From Dinghuibacter sp035492835 (GTDB lineage: Bacteria; Bacteroidota; Bacteroidia; Chitinophagales; Chitinophagaceae): a stretch of 52,969 nucleotides of DNA. Both the position numbers and the translations under genes were made by a program. This document shows, one piece after another, positions 25,928 through 34,555 of the stretch. The first letter of the stretch is position 1; every line of letters starts with the position of its first letter. The notes beneath the pieces are model-generated. The model was given only the letters and a program-made list of their open reading frames with translations. It had not been told where the DNA came from and ran no database searches. The stretch is from positions 1 through 52,969 of the forward strand of contig NZ_DATJIY010000064.1 of assembly GCF_035492835.1 (NCBI RefSeq), written 5' to 3'.

Positions 25928-25955
25928 GCCCCGGGCGGCTGGGAGAAAGGCCTAC
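25924..25955 (+). terminator. Possible weak terminator after metG
   Basis: GTAGGCC (25924-25930) and GGCCTAC (25949-25955) form inverted arms around an 18-base loop, beginning at the metG stop. There is no U-run directly after the stem, so termination is doubtful. Confidence 0.3.
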
Positions 25956-26008
25956 TACCAATGGTTATTTAACGTTTTGGATGGTGTAGCGCAAATGCAT
26001 TTTTCCGC

Positions 26009-26016
26009 TATTTTTG
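26009..26016 (+). promoter_or_regulatory. -7 element before the small secreted gene
   Basis: TATTTTTG matches the TAnnTTTG consensus fully and lies 20 bases before ATG 26037. A TTTTGG at 25975-25980 is 28 bases upstream, too far for the usual spacing. Confidence 0.4.
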
Positions 26017-26036
26017 GGGGTCTCCACTTTTTCCAT

Positions 26037-26417
26037 ATGAGGCATACCTGGAAATCGGTGTTTTTTCTTGCGGCGGTGTCGATCCTCTCGGCCCTCGCCT
26101 ATGGGAGGCTTTTTACCGAGGCGCCGGTTGTCAATCATGGCACCTACGATGTCAGCGGCTGGGGCTATCCCGGCCAACCGACGGCGCTACAGGAGGCAAA
26201 GGTCACGCACAAACATGGCTCGGCTACCATGTTCCGTTATTACAAGCGGTACATGGAAAGGGGAGGACTTACCTACTGCCTGCCGGCAAACCCGGTCTGT
26301 GAGCTCCCGGTAGCGGTTCCCTCCGACCGTCCGGTCTTTTATCCCATCCATGCTGTCAGCTGCGTTCAAAACCAGGCGCGATACGGTATTTTCAGGGGCC
26401 CTCCCTGCCTGGGCTGA
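26037..26417 (+). CDS. Small secreted protein of unknown function
   Basis: I do not recognise a family. ATG 26037 gives 126 residues with an N-terminal signal-like segment (MRHTWKSVFFLAAVSILSALAYG) and a mature part of about 100 residues with four cysteines, two of them in YCLPANPVCEL. A perfect -7 element upstream and a hairpin downstream (26456) make it a self-contained unit. The frame is open back to 25866 inside metG, but the signal sequence favours the later start. Composition is less clearly coding than the neighbours, so a chance ORF is possible. Confidence 0.45.
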   Translation: MRHTWKSVFFLAAVSILSALAYGRLFTEAPVVNHGTYDVSGWGYPGQPTALQEAKVTHKHGSATMFRYYKRYMERGGLTYCLPANPVCELPVAVPSDRPVFYPIHAVSCVQNQARYGIFRGPPCLG

Positions 26418-26455
26418 TACCCCAATTAGCCGTTAACGTAATTCATCACGAAATG

Positions 26456-26489
26456 GAAGCCCGATAGGGCTTCAGGTAAGTCTTTTTCC
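26456..26489 (+). terminator. Hairpin with U-tract between small gene and efflux operon
   Basis: GAAGCCC (26456-26462) pairs with GGGCTTC (26467-26473) over a GATA loop. CTTTTT follows seven bases later, at 26481-26486. It could terminate the small gene, or form the leader structure of the efflux operon, whose ATG is at 26493. Confidence 0.4.
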
Positions 26490-26492
26490 CTC

Positions 26493-27899
26493 ATGACTAA
26501 ACAAGATTGGGCGCACCCAAGGGGGTGTGCGACACGCGTGCTTTTGTACGCGCTCCTGGTCGTGCCTGCCAGCGGACAGGCCCAGGTATTGTCCTTAAAA
26601 GAAGCGATAGGCCGGACATTGAGCGAATACCCTTTGATCCGACAACGCCAGGCCGAAATAGAAAACAGCGAGGCTGGCGTCACCCTCGCCAAAGACCAGC
26701 GCCTGCCGTCATTGACCCTTCAGGAGCAGTGGACCGCGGGAACCAACAATTCCGTCAACAGCGCCTATTTCGGTATGGGCATCGTGCCCTCGACCGTGGG
26801 CGGCGTGGCTACAACCAACGTCTGGCAGGCGAACTCGGGGAACGTAGCGACGACCTTCCTCCAATGGAACGTCTATCGCTTCGGTTACTACAACGCGCTC
26901 GAGCGCCAGGCGCTGACCGACCTCGAAGCCACCAGGACGGGTCTCGACCGGGATAAATACCTGTTGACGATGGAGGTAGCGGGCCTGTATCTGGATGCAT
27001 TGAAAAAAGCCCGGCTGGTGGAAGTGGAGAGGGATAACGTCTCCCGTAACGAAGCCATCCTCGTGGCCATCCGAGCCATCGCCGCCGGAGGTCTCCGGCC
27101 AGGGGTTGACAGCGTTACCGCCGCCGCCCAATTTGCCGATGCGCTGCTCGCCTTCGAACAGGCGCAGAGCGACCTCACGTCGGATAAGATAGCGCTTTCC
27201 CGGTTTACCGGTCTGGACACCGCGGGGGTTACGCCCGATACGCTCCTGCCCGAACACTTGCAGACCGTCTCTGCGGGATTGCTCCAACCGGTAGAAAACG
27301 TGCCGGTCACCCACCCGCTGCTGGCGGGTTACCAGGCGCGATACAGGGCAACCGTGGCGGAAAACAAGACCATAGCGAGGGAATACCTCCCAACCGTCGG
27401 GCTGGAGGCGGCGGGCTGGTCCCGCAGTTCCAGCGTCGGCCCCGACGGGGCTTATGGCGACTTTGCCGATGGGTTCGGCTATCAACGCTATAGCTACCTG
27501 GTGGGCTTATCCATCACCTACAACGTGTTCGATATCAAGAAACGCCACGACCGGTTGAAGGCGGGCGGATTTGCGGCGGAGGCCAGCAAGGACGCCCTGG
27601 CCGACGAACAGTTGGCCCTGGACAAGGACATCCAACTGGCCAGCGCCTCCTATGCCACTGCGGTCCGGCAGCTCCAGGATCTGCGTGTGCAACGCGCGGC
27701 GGCGCTCGAGGCCTATGGTCAACAGCTGGCGTTGTACAAGGGTGGAATGGCAACGCTGATCGACGTGACCAACGCCCTCTATGTGCTCAGGCGCAGTGAG
27801 ACGAGCTATGTCATCACCCAGGATCAACTCTTGCAACTCCTCAGCGTCAAGGCCGGCCTCGGCAATCGCCTCGACGCCTTTATCGACAATCTAAACTGA
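26493..27899 (+). CDS. TolC family outer membrane efflux protein
   Basis: Outer-membrane exit duct of a tripartite pump. The 468-residue protein has a signal peptide (about 1-30, ending SGQAQ), then LSLKEAIGRTLSEYPLIRQRQAEIE, the typical start of the OEP domain, and two long-helix repeats rich in A, Q and E. Near the C-terminus LALYKGGMATLIDVTNAL is the family pattern. It heads an operon with the RND pump eight bases downstream and the adaptor after that. The order duct-pump-adaptor is unusual; adaptor-pump-duct is common. Confidence 0.9.
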   Translation: MTKQDWAHPRGCATRVLLYALLVVPASGQAQVLSLKEAIGRTLSEYPLIRQRQAEIENSEAGVTLAKDQRLPSLTLQEQWTAGTNNSVNSAYFGMGIVPSTVGGVATTNVWQANSGNVATTFLQWNVYRFGYYNALERQALTDLEATRTGLDRDKYLLTMEVAGLYLDALKKARLVEVERDNVSRNEAILVAIRAIAAGGLRPGVDSVTAAAQFADALLAFEQAQSDLTSDKIALSRFTGLDTAGVTPDTLLPEHLQTVSAGLLQPVENVPVTHPLLAGYQARYRATVAENKTIAREYLPTVGLEAAGWSRSSSVGPDGAYGDFADGFGYQRYSYLVGLSITYNVFDIKKRHDRLKAGGFAAEASKDALADEQLALDKDIQLASASYATAVRQLQDLRVQRAAALEAYGQQLALYKGGMATLIDVTNALYVLRRSETSYVITQDQLLQLLSVKAGLGNRLDAFIDNLN

Positions 27900-27907
27900 C
27901 ACGATCC

Positions 27908-30900
27908 ATGAGTCTTGTATCCAGCTCGCTCAGGAGGCCGGTGACGTCCCTGGTAATAGTCGGGGCCGTCTTCTTAAGCTCCTTCCTGGCGATAAGAACC
28001 ATACCGATAGACATATTCCCCAACCTGAACCTCCCCACGATCTATGTCATCCAGCCGTATGGCGGGATGACACCCCAGCAGATGGAGGGTTTTTTCGCGA
28101 CGCGGCTGCTCAACCAGTTCCTGTTCGTGAACGGCATCAAATCCATCAGCAGCCGGAATATCCAGGGGTTGACGGTGCTAAAGTTGATGTTCTTCGACAA
28201 CACCAACATGGCGGAGGCTTCCGCGCAGGTCGGTTGGAACCTTGACCGGGCGATGAAGTTCTTCCCGCCTGGCGCGGTGCCCCCGCAAATCCTCCGTTTC
28301 GACGCATCGTCGCTGCCCGTGGGCTCGTTGGTTTTCACCAGCGAAACGGAGTCCATGGGGCAGATCAACGACCTGGTTTCGACCCGTATCCGTCCGATGT
28401 TTTCCACCGTGCCCGGTCTATCCGCCCCTCCCCCGATCGGGTCCAACGAGCGGACAATCACGCTCAACATCGACCCCGATAAGCTGAGGAGCCATAACCT
28501 CGACCCGGAACAGGTCGTGGCGGCCCTGGCGAAGAACAATCGGATTGCGCCTTCCGGGAACATCATGATCGGGAACGGCGTGTACCTGACGACCGTGAAT
28601 TCGCTGGCAAAAAACGTCTCGGACTTTGCCGACATTCCAATCAATTCCGACAGTATCAATACTGTCCGCATAGGAGACGTCGGTACGGTCCAGGACGACA
28701 TGGACTGGACGACCGGGTATGCGCTGATCAACGGGAAACGGTCGGTGTATATGGCCGTCGTGAAAACCCAGGACGCCTCCACGTGGGAGGTCGTCCAGGG
28801 GTTGAAGGCGAAGATACCCTCCATGCAGGCCCTCCTGCCGGACGACGTGCATATCTCCTATGTATTCGACCAGTCGGTTTTTGTCATCAATGCCGTCAAA
28901 AGCCTGGTGTCCGAAGGTGTAATAGGCGCCCTCCTTACCGGGTTAATGGTACTGTTGTTCCTGCGGGACTGGCGAAGCTGCGTGGTGGTCGTCGTCACCA
29001 TCCCGGTGTCCATCCTGAGTGCGGTTCTCTGTCTGAAACTGGCGGGGCAAACAATCAACATCATGACCCTTAGCGGCCTGGCGCTGGCCATCGGCATCCT
29101 GGTGGACCAGGCTACCGTTACCATCGAGAACATCCACCAACACCTGGAAATGGGGAAACCCAAGCGGAACGCGATTTACGACGCTTGCGCGGAAGTAGCC
29201 TTTCCCCTGCTGCTGATCCTCCTATGTATCATTGCCGTGTTCGCACCTTCCTTCGTGATGCAGGGGGTTCCCAGGGCGCTGTTCCTTCCCCTGTCATTGT
29301 CCATAGGGTTTGCGATGATCGTATCCTATATCCTCGCGCAGACCCTGGTCCCGATACTGTCAAACGGACTGTTGAAGGCGGAGAGGTACCAGTATCACCA
29401 CGGGAAACCGCACGCCAGGGCCGCCCAGGCGATGGACGAGGATGAAACCCGGCAGGTCAATACCCACCTCGAACACCAGGTAAAGGAACCGGAGAAGAAC
29501 GACTTTTTCGAACGGCTCAAGCTGCGATTTCTGGGCCTGTTGAACAGGGTCATCCCCCACAGTCCACGGAACGTCATACTTTACCTGGTCCCCGTGCTTG
29601 GCCTGGCGGCCCTGTGCTTTCTCTGGATCGGAAAGGACCTGCTCCCCAAGACAAATACGGGACAGTACCAGCTGAAGCTGAAGCTCCCCGACGGTACCCG
29701 CGTGGAGCGCACCGAGGACATGGTTCACCATGTGATCGGTATCCTGGACACGCTTACGCACGATCATATCTCCGTCACATCCGCGTATGCCGGCACTATC
29801 CCGAGCAACTTCGCGACCACCAACCTGTACATCGAGAACAATGGTCCTCAGGAGGCGACCTTGCAGTTCGCCGTAGATGAACGCTATAAGCCGGACAAGG
29901 ACGCTTTCCAGGAGGCTGTCCGGGAGACGGTAGCAAGGGATTTCCCTGAGGTACGGTTGGACTTCGAGCCGATCGAGCTGACGGAGAAGATCATGAGCCA
30001 GGGCGCTGCGACGCCGATAGAGGTACAAGTGGCGGGTAAGGACATGGATTCGATCACTGTTTACGCGAGGCGGTTGTTGTCCGGTATGCAGCGGATACCC
30101 TTTCTCCGGGACGTCCATATCAAGCAGCCGTTGCATTTTCCGGCGATCAATATTACGATCGACCGTACAAAGGTCGCCGAAATGGGTCTGAACATCGACG
30201 ACGTCATCAACTCGGTGACGGCGATCACCGCCACGAGCCGGTTCACGGAGAAGAACCTCTGGCTGGACGAGAAGGGCGCATTTACCTGGCAGGCGCAGGT
30301 ACAGATGCCCCAGTACGCGTTACGCGATCTGGACGACCTGAAGGAAATCCCCTTGAGACCGGGACACAGTTCGGTGGTTCTCCAGGACGTCGCCACCTTC
30401 CGGATCGACACCAGTGCCGGGGAATATGACCGGGTGGGTCCCCTGCGTTACCTGACCGTCGGCGCCAACCTGTACAAGGCGGACCTCCAGCGGGCCACCG
30501 ACCGCGTGCAGTCGTCGATCGTGTCGTTGGGAGCATTGCCGAAAGGGCTGTCGATAACGGTCCAAGGCATGTCCGGGCTCCTGACTGAAACCCTGGGCAG
30601 CCTGCAAAGCGGCCTCGTCTTCGCGATTATCGTCATTTTCTTGTTGCTCGCTGCCAACTTCCAGTCCTTCCGCCTTTCGCTGGTCGTGCTGTCCACTGTG
30701 CCCGCGGTATTACTGGGCGCCTTGCTGCTCTTGCTGGCCACGGGTTCTACGCTGAACCTCCAATCCTATATGGGGATCATCATGTCTGTGGGTGTCTCCG
30801 TCGCCAACGCGATCCTGATTGTTACCAACGCCGAGACCCTACGGAGGGATTATGGAGGTGACGCACGAAGAGCCGCCGCCGTCGCTGCCTCTATACGTCT

Positions 30901-31123
30901 CCGGCCGATCCTGATGACCTCCCTGGCCATGATAGCGGGAATGATCCCGATGGCCAGCGGCATGGGCGAAGCGGGCGACCAGACCGCGCCACTCGGCCGC
31001 GCCGTGATCGGGGGACTGATCGCGTCCACGATCGCGGCGCTGCTGATCGTACCCCAGTGTTATGCCTGGGCTCAACGCCGGGCCGCGCTAAAAGACCCAT
31101 CTCTTTTACCTGATACAATTTAA
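27908..31123 (+). CDS. RND efflux transporter permease (AcrB/HAE1-like)
   Basis: Inner-membrane proton-driven pump of 1071 residues with the duplicated RND plan: TM1 at about 13-30, periplasmic porter domain 1, TM2-7 (about 335-560), porter domain 2 and TM8-12 (about 870-1050). The proton relay of AcrB is only partly kept. D400 matches D407, but D408 is Q401 (LVDQATV) and K940 is A966 (SVANAIL); R997 and T1004 match R971 and T978. A polar insertion follows TM6 at about 500-545. It may belong to a VDxATV/VANAIL subgroup rather than to drug-type AcrB. The substrate is not evident from sequence. Confidence 0.92.
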   Translation: MSLVSSSLRRPVTSLVIVGAVFLSSFLAIRTIPIDIFPNLNLPTIYVIQPYGGMTPQQMEGFFATRLLNQFLFVNGIKSISSRNIQGLTVLKLMFFDNTNMAEASAQVGWNLDRAMKFFPPGAVPPQILRFDASSLPVGSLVFTSETESMGQINDLVSTRIRPMFSTVPGLSAPPPIGSNERTITLNIDPDKLRSHNLDPEQVVAALAKNNRIAPSGNIMIGNGVYLTTVNSLAKNVSDFADIPINSDSINTVRIGDVGTVQDDMDWTTGYALINGKRSVYMAVVKTQDASTWEVVQGLKAKIPSMQALLPDDVHISYVFDQSVFVINAVKSLVSEGVIGALLTGLMVLLFLRDWRSCVVVVVTIPVSILSAVLCLKLAGQTINIMTLSGLALAIGILVDQATVTIENIHQHLEMGKPKRNAIYDACAEVAFPLLLILLCIIAVFAPSFVMQGVPRALFLPLSLSIGFAMIVSYILAQTLVPILSNGLLKAERYQYHHGKPHARAAQAMDEDETRQVNTHLEHQVKEPEKNDFFERLKLRFLGLLNRVIPHSPRNVILYLVPVLGLAALCFLWIGKDLLPKTNTGQYQLKLKLPDGTRVERTEDMVHHVIGILDTLTHDHISVTSAYAGTIPSNFATTNLYIENNGPQEATLQFAVDERYKPDKDAFQEAVRETVARDFPEVRLDFEPIELTEKIMSQGAATPIEVQVAGKDMDSITVYARRLLSGMQRIPFLRDVHIKQPLHFPAINITIDRTKVAEMGLNIDDVINSVTAITATSRFTEKNLWLDEKGAFTWQAQVQMPQYALRDLDDLKEIPLRPGHSSVVLQDVATFRIDTSAGEYDRVGPLRYLTVGANLYKADLQRATDRVQSSIVSLGALPKGLSITVQGMSGLLTETLGSLQSGLVFAIIVIFLLLAANFQSFRLSLVVLSTVPAVLLGALLLLLATGSTLNLQSYMGIIMSVGVSVANAILIVTNAETLRRDYGGDARRAAAVAASIRLRPILMTSLAMIAGMIPMASGMGEAGDQTAPLGRAVIGGLIASTIAALLIVPQCYAWAQRRAALKDPSLLPDTI

Positions 31124-31135
31124 AGCATATCGACA

Positions 31136-32230
31136 ATGAATACTGTACGTTCTATAGTATGGCTTGCGCTCGCGGCGATCGCCGTCGAGTCGTGCAATCC
31201 CGCCGCAAGCGAGACGCCCGTGGCGCCCGCGGCAATCCGCCCCAGCTTCCGGTTTATGTCGCTGTACGCTCACCCGTCCGGCAGCCAGGTCCGTCTGCCG
31301 GGCCTGTTGCTGCCCTTCGAGTCGGTGCAGATTTTCCCGAAAGTCAACGGTTTCGTGAAGTCTGTCCGTGTGGATCGTGGCTCGGAGGTTTCCGGCAGTG
31401 CTGTTTTGCTGGAGCTGGAAGCTCCGGAAATGGAGGACAAGATCGCCTCGGCGAAATTGTCGTATGTCCAGGCCCACGCGGGCTACCTGGCCAGTAAGGA
31501 CAAATACGACCGGATGCGGGTCATCAGCCGCACCCCGGGAACGGTGTCCGATTACGACCTGGAGGCAGCACGGGACAAGATGACGGCCGACAGCGCCCTG
31601 GCCGAGGGCGCTATGGCCGAATACAAAGCGCAGCAGGACTTGTACCGCTACCTTACGGTCACGGCTCCTTTTGCCGGAGTCATCTCGGAACGGAATGTTC
31701 ATCCCGGCGCCCTGGTTGGCCCCGGCGTGCAAGGCGCCAAACCCATGCTGGTGCTCCAACGGCAAGACCTGCTTAGGCTGCTCGTAAACATCCCGGAGCA
31801 ATATACCGCCCAGCTGTCGCGGACGGGCAAGGTTCATTTCACAGTCAACGCGCTGCCTGGTCAGGAATTTACCGCGGCTATTTCCCGGGCGTCGGGTGCA
31901 CTCAACGACGCTTATCGTTCCGAGGCGATCGAATTGGATGTGCCGAATCGCGGCGGCGTCTTCAAGCCCGGCATGTACGCGGAAGTGGAGCTGCCCGTCA
32001 GCGGGAATGCCCGTGCATTCATGGTGCCTAAGGCGTCTGTGGTGACCACCACGGAGCATAAGTATGTCGTGTTGAACCAGGACGGCAAGGCCCGCTGGAT
32101 AGACGTCACCCTGGGCAACGACCATGGGGATTCGACCGAGGTTTTCGGCGACCTCCGTGCCGGTGACGGTTTGCTCTTGCATGCCGATTATACCATCAAC
32201 GAAGGATCCATTATATCTAATCACCAGTAA
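31136..32230 (+). CDS. RND efflux periplasmic adaptor subunit
   Basis: Membrane fusion protein joining pump and duct. It has 364 residues with a lipoprotein-type signal, ending VESC (C20), then the adaptor order: the first half of the lipoyl domain (IFPKVNGFVKSVRVDRGSEV, near 65-85), a short alpha-hairpin with A- and E-rich helices (about 95-165), the second lipoyl half (YLTVTAPFAGVISERNVHPG), beta-barrel and membrane-proximal domains. It starts 12 bases after the pump gene and ends 10 bases before the PepSY-like gene, so it is co-transcribed with both. Confidence 0.9.
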   Translation: MNTVRSIVWLALAAIAVESCNPAASETPVAPAAIRPSFRFMSLYAHPSGSQVRLPGLLLPFESVQIFPKVNGFVKSVRVDRGSEVSGSAVLLELEAPEMEDKIASAKLSYVQAHAGYLASKDKYDRMRVISRTPGTVSDYDLEAARDKMTADSALAEGAMAEYKAQQDLYRYLTVTAPFAGVISERNVHPGALVGPGVQGAKPMLVLQRQDLLRLLVNIPEQYTAQLSRTGKVHFTVNALPGQEFTAAISRASGALNDAYRSEAIELDVPNRGGVFKPGMYAEVELPVSGNARAFMVPKASVVTTTEHKYVVLNQDGKARWIDVTLGNDHGDSTEVFGDLRAGDGLLLHADYTINEGSIISNHQ

Positions 32231-32240
32231 AAAGCAAGAA

Positions 32241-32708
32241 ATGAAAAGAATAATCATCATCGCGATCGTGCTGTCGCTGTCCCTGCTCCACGTCGCCGCA
32301 CAGGCTTCCACCGATGTTCCACAGGCCGTCGGGCACGCCTTCGGCACAAGGTATCCCAATTGTCAGCCACATTGGGAAAAGACTAACGCCGGTTTCATTG
32401 CCTCGTTCAAGACCGATCATCTTGCCAGGAGGGCATATTATACACCGGGTGGCGACTGGATACGTACCGAGACTCATATCCGACAAATGCGGGGCCTTCC
32501 CGCCGCTGTCCGGAAGGGTTTCCACGAGAGCGCTTATGTCGCCTGGTCTGTGGACAGCATGTTTGACCAGGTTGGACAGGATGGCCATACCTATGTCATA
32601 AAAGTCAGCAGGGTCGTGGATGACCGTGTGGGGGCACTCCTGCAGGCGTATTGCCTGCTCTATTTTTCACCCCAGGGGACGCTCACCAGAGCGGAGAACG
32701 TTCCTTAG
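32241..32708 (+). CDS. PepSY-like secreted protein
   Basis: A 155-residue exported protein with a clear signal peptide (MKRIIIIAIVLSLSLLHVAAQA). The mature part has the pattern of the PepSY-like (putative beta-lactamase-inhibitor-like, PF11396) family of Bacteroidota: VPQAVGHAFGTRYPNC, then WEKTNAGFIASFK, and ETHIRQMRGLPAAVRKG. The function of this family is not established. It is the last gene of the efflux operon, directly before a strong terminator, which suggests it accompanies the pump in the periplasm. The open frame starts earlier, but ATG 32241 begins the signal peptide. Confidence 0.75.
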   Translation: MKRIIIIAIVLSLSLLHVAAQASTDVPQAVGHAFGTRYPNCQPHWEKTNAGFIASFKTDHLARRAYYTPGGDWIRTETHIRQMRGLPAAVRKGFHESAYVAWSVDSMFDQVGQDGHTYVIKVSRVVDDRVGALLQAYCLLYFSPQGTLTRAENVP

Positions 32709-32722
32709 CATCGTACGACGTT

Positions 32723-32757
32723 CGGGCGCTCCGCCACCGGCGGAGCGCCCGCGTTTT
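32723..32757 (+). terminator. Rho-independent terminator of the efflux operon
   Basis: CGGGCGCTCCGCC (32723-32735) pairs perfectly with GGCGGAGCGCCCG (32739-32751) over an ACC loop, followed by CGTTTT. The T-run overlaps the stop codon of the convergent peroxidase gene. Confidence 0.8.
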
Positions 32758-34555
32758 ACCGGCTGTTCAGGCTTTCCAGGAACCGGATCAACGCCTTTTT
32801 ATCGCCGGCCGTCAAACGTAGTGAATCCGCGGGCAACGTTTGATTGTCCAGTCTTTCACCTTCCCCGCGCCCACCGCCGTCGTTATAGAAGTCGACGACC
32901 TCCGCCAGCGTTGAAAAGACCCCATTGTGCATATACGGCGCCGTACGGCCCGCTTCCCGTACCGTCGGAGTCTTAAAAGCATGACGCAGGAACGAAGCCG
33001 GCAGTATCCCGAATTGCCCCGGATCGGGGTCGACAACGCCCGCTCCACGGGACGCCGGCACGCCGATAACCTCTGCCTCTATCCGGTCGTACATCGGCGG
33101 GAAGTTCCCGTTGAACAAAGGTATATAATGACAGGTCCCGCACCGCGCCTTCCCCATAAACAGGTTGAAGCCCCGGATCTCCATGGTGTCAAGCGCCCCC
33201 GGCTCCCCCCGCATATAATCGTCAAAACGGCTGTCCAATCGCACGAGGCTGCGGACATACGCCGCCAAGGCGCTGACGATGCCAGTGGTGTCGGGCGCGC
33301 CCGTGGCGAAGGCGCCGTTGAAAAGCCGCCGGTAAGCGGTGTCCCCCGCGAAATGACCCATGGCCCGGGACAATGAGCCGCGCATTTCGAGCGAATTGTG
33401 CAGTACGTCTTCGATCTGGTCCTCGAGCGAAGACGCGCGCAGGTCATAGAACAACGCAGGCTGGAGCGCGGCGTTCAACAGGGTAGGCGTGTTGCGGGCG
33501 AGCGGATCGTGGCTATCCAGGATGGTGTTACGTACCAGGCCGTCCGTAAATGCCTGTTCGGGCTGGTGGCAGGAGCCGCAGCTCCGTGTGCCCGTCGCCG
33601 AAAGCGAAGGGTCATAGAATAGCTTTCTGCCGAGAGCCACCAGCGCCGCGCCGGTCGGTACGCCGCCCTCCGGAAGGTATGCGTCGGGGTTGAAAGCGTC
33701 CCGGTCGAACAGGGTGGAAACGTCTTGCCGCAACAGGCGGTTATACCGTATGACAGGTATGTTCAGGCTGGAAACCGCCTTTGTGATAGCCGTAGTCAGG
33801 GGATTGGCGTAGTCCGTTACAAAGGCTGCCCTGTCAAACGTATCGAATCCGGTATGTCCCGATAAATAGTCGATCGCCGGGTCGGTGATGCTCCCGAGTC
33901 CATAGGCGCCCATCGCATCCCGAACCCCCTTCAATGCTTCCGCCGATTCCCGCATGCTGCGCAAAGTCAGCGGGTCGTCGAACCCCGTAACCCCCAGCGA
34001 CATCACCCGGAAGACCTCCAGCTTGGCCGCGTCGAAAACTTGTCCCGGCAGTAAACCCACACCACCGAAATACCTCAGGTACCAGCCGTCGGTCACCCGG
34101 ATGCGTCGCAACAGGTCGAGCAGCTCCTGCCGCCTGGCGGTATCGTATCGGGGGAACAACAAACCTTCGATCACCTGTAGGCCTTCGGGTGTCACCACCC
34201 TGAAGCGTCCGGGGTTGCCGCCTTCCGGGGTCGGATCGGCCTGGATGACCGGGTCCGTCTCCGGTACCGGCTCGCCGTTCAATTGGCGGGCGAGCAGCGG
34301 GTTCCAGTATTCCGCGGCCCATTCCCAGCGTTTATACGTTAACCGCGCTTCGAGAAAAAGGCGCTGTACTTCGTCCTGGCCGGCGCCGTTCCCGACCGCG
34401 GTAACGAAGCGCCGTTCGACCAGGCTGTCGAATGCCGCCACCTGGCTGCTCAACAAACGGGCGACCGACACTTCCGGCGGCGCCGGCCGGGAAGGATAAA
34501 ATCCCAGTGCGGCGAAAACCGCCACCAACCCTATGTACAGACACGGGCGAATCAC
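32756..34555 (-). CDS. Di-heme cytochrome c peroxidase with N-terminal extension
   Basis: MauG/CcpA-type periplasmic protein of 599 residues. Two haem-binding motifs are present: C326-G-S-C-H330 in the first and C472-G-T-C-H476 in the second cytochrome domain. The C-terminal part has TPTVREAGRTAPYMHNGVF, typical of bacterial cytochrome c peroxidases. The first about 280 residues, after a hydrophobic N-terminus, form a helical domain without haem motifs that makes the protein nearly twice the classical length; similar long forms occur in Bacteroidota. It overlaps the phosphatase-like gene by four bases (ATGA), so both are translated together. The usual substrate is H2O2, but MauG-like oxidation is possible. 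Confidence 0.88.
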   Translation of the reverse strand: MIRPCLYIGLVAVFAALGFYPSRPAPPEVSVARLLSSQVAAFDSLVERRFVTAVGNGAGQDEVQRLFLEARLTYKRWEWAAEYWNPLLARQLNGEPVPETDPVIQADPTPEGGNPGRFRVVTPEGLQVIEGLLFPRYDTARRQELLDLLRRIRVTDGWYLRYFGGVGLLPGQVFDAAKLEVFRVMSLGVTGFDDPLTLRSMRESAEALKGVRDAMGAYGLGSITDPAIDYLSGHTGFDTFDRAAFVTDYANPLTTAITKAVSSLNIPVIRYNRLLRQDVSTLFDRDAFNPDAYLPEGGVPTGAALVALGRKLFYDPSLSATGTRSCGSCHQPEQAFTDGLVRNTILDSHDPLARNTPTLLNAALQPALFYDLRASSLEDQIEDVLHNSLEMRGSLSRAMGHFAGDTAYRRLFNGAFATGAPDTTGIVSALAAYVRSLVRLDSRFDDYMRGEPGALDTMEIRGFNLFMGKARCGTCHYIPLFNGNFPPMYDRIEAEVIGVPASRGAGVVDPDPGQFGILPASFLRHAFKTPTVREAGRTAPYMHNGVFSTLAEVVDFYNDGGGRGEGERLDNQTLPADSLRLTAGDKKALIRFLESLNSR

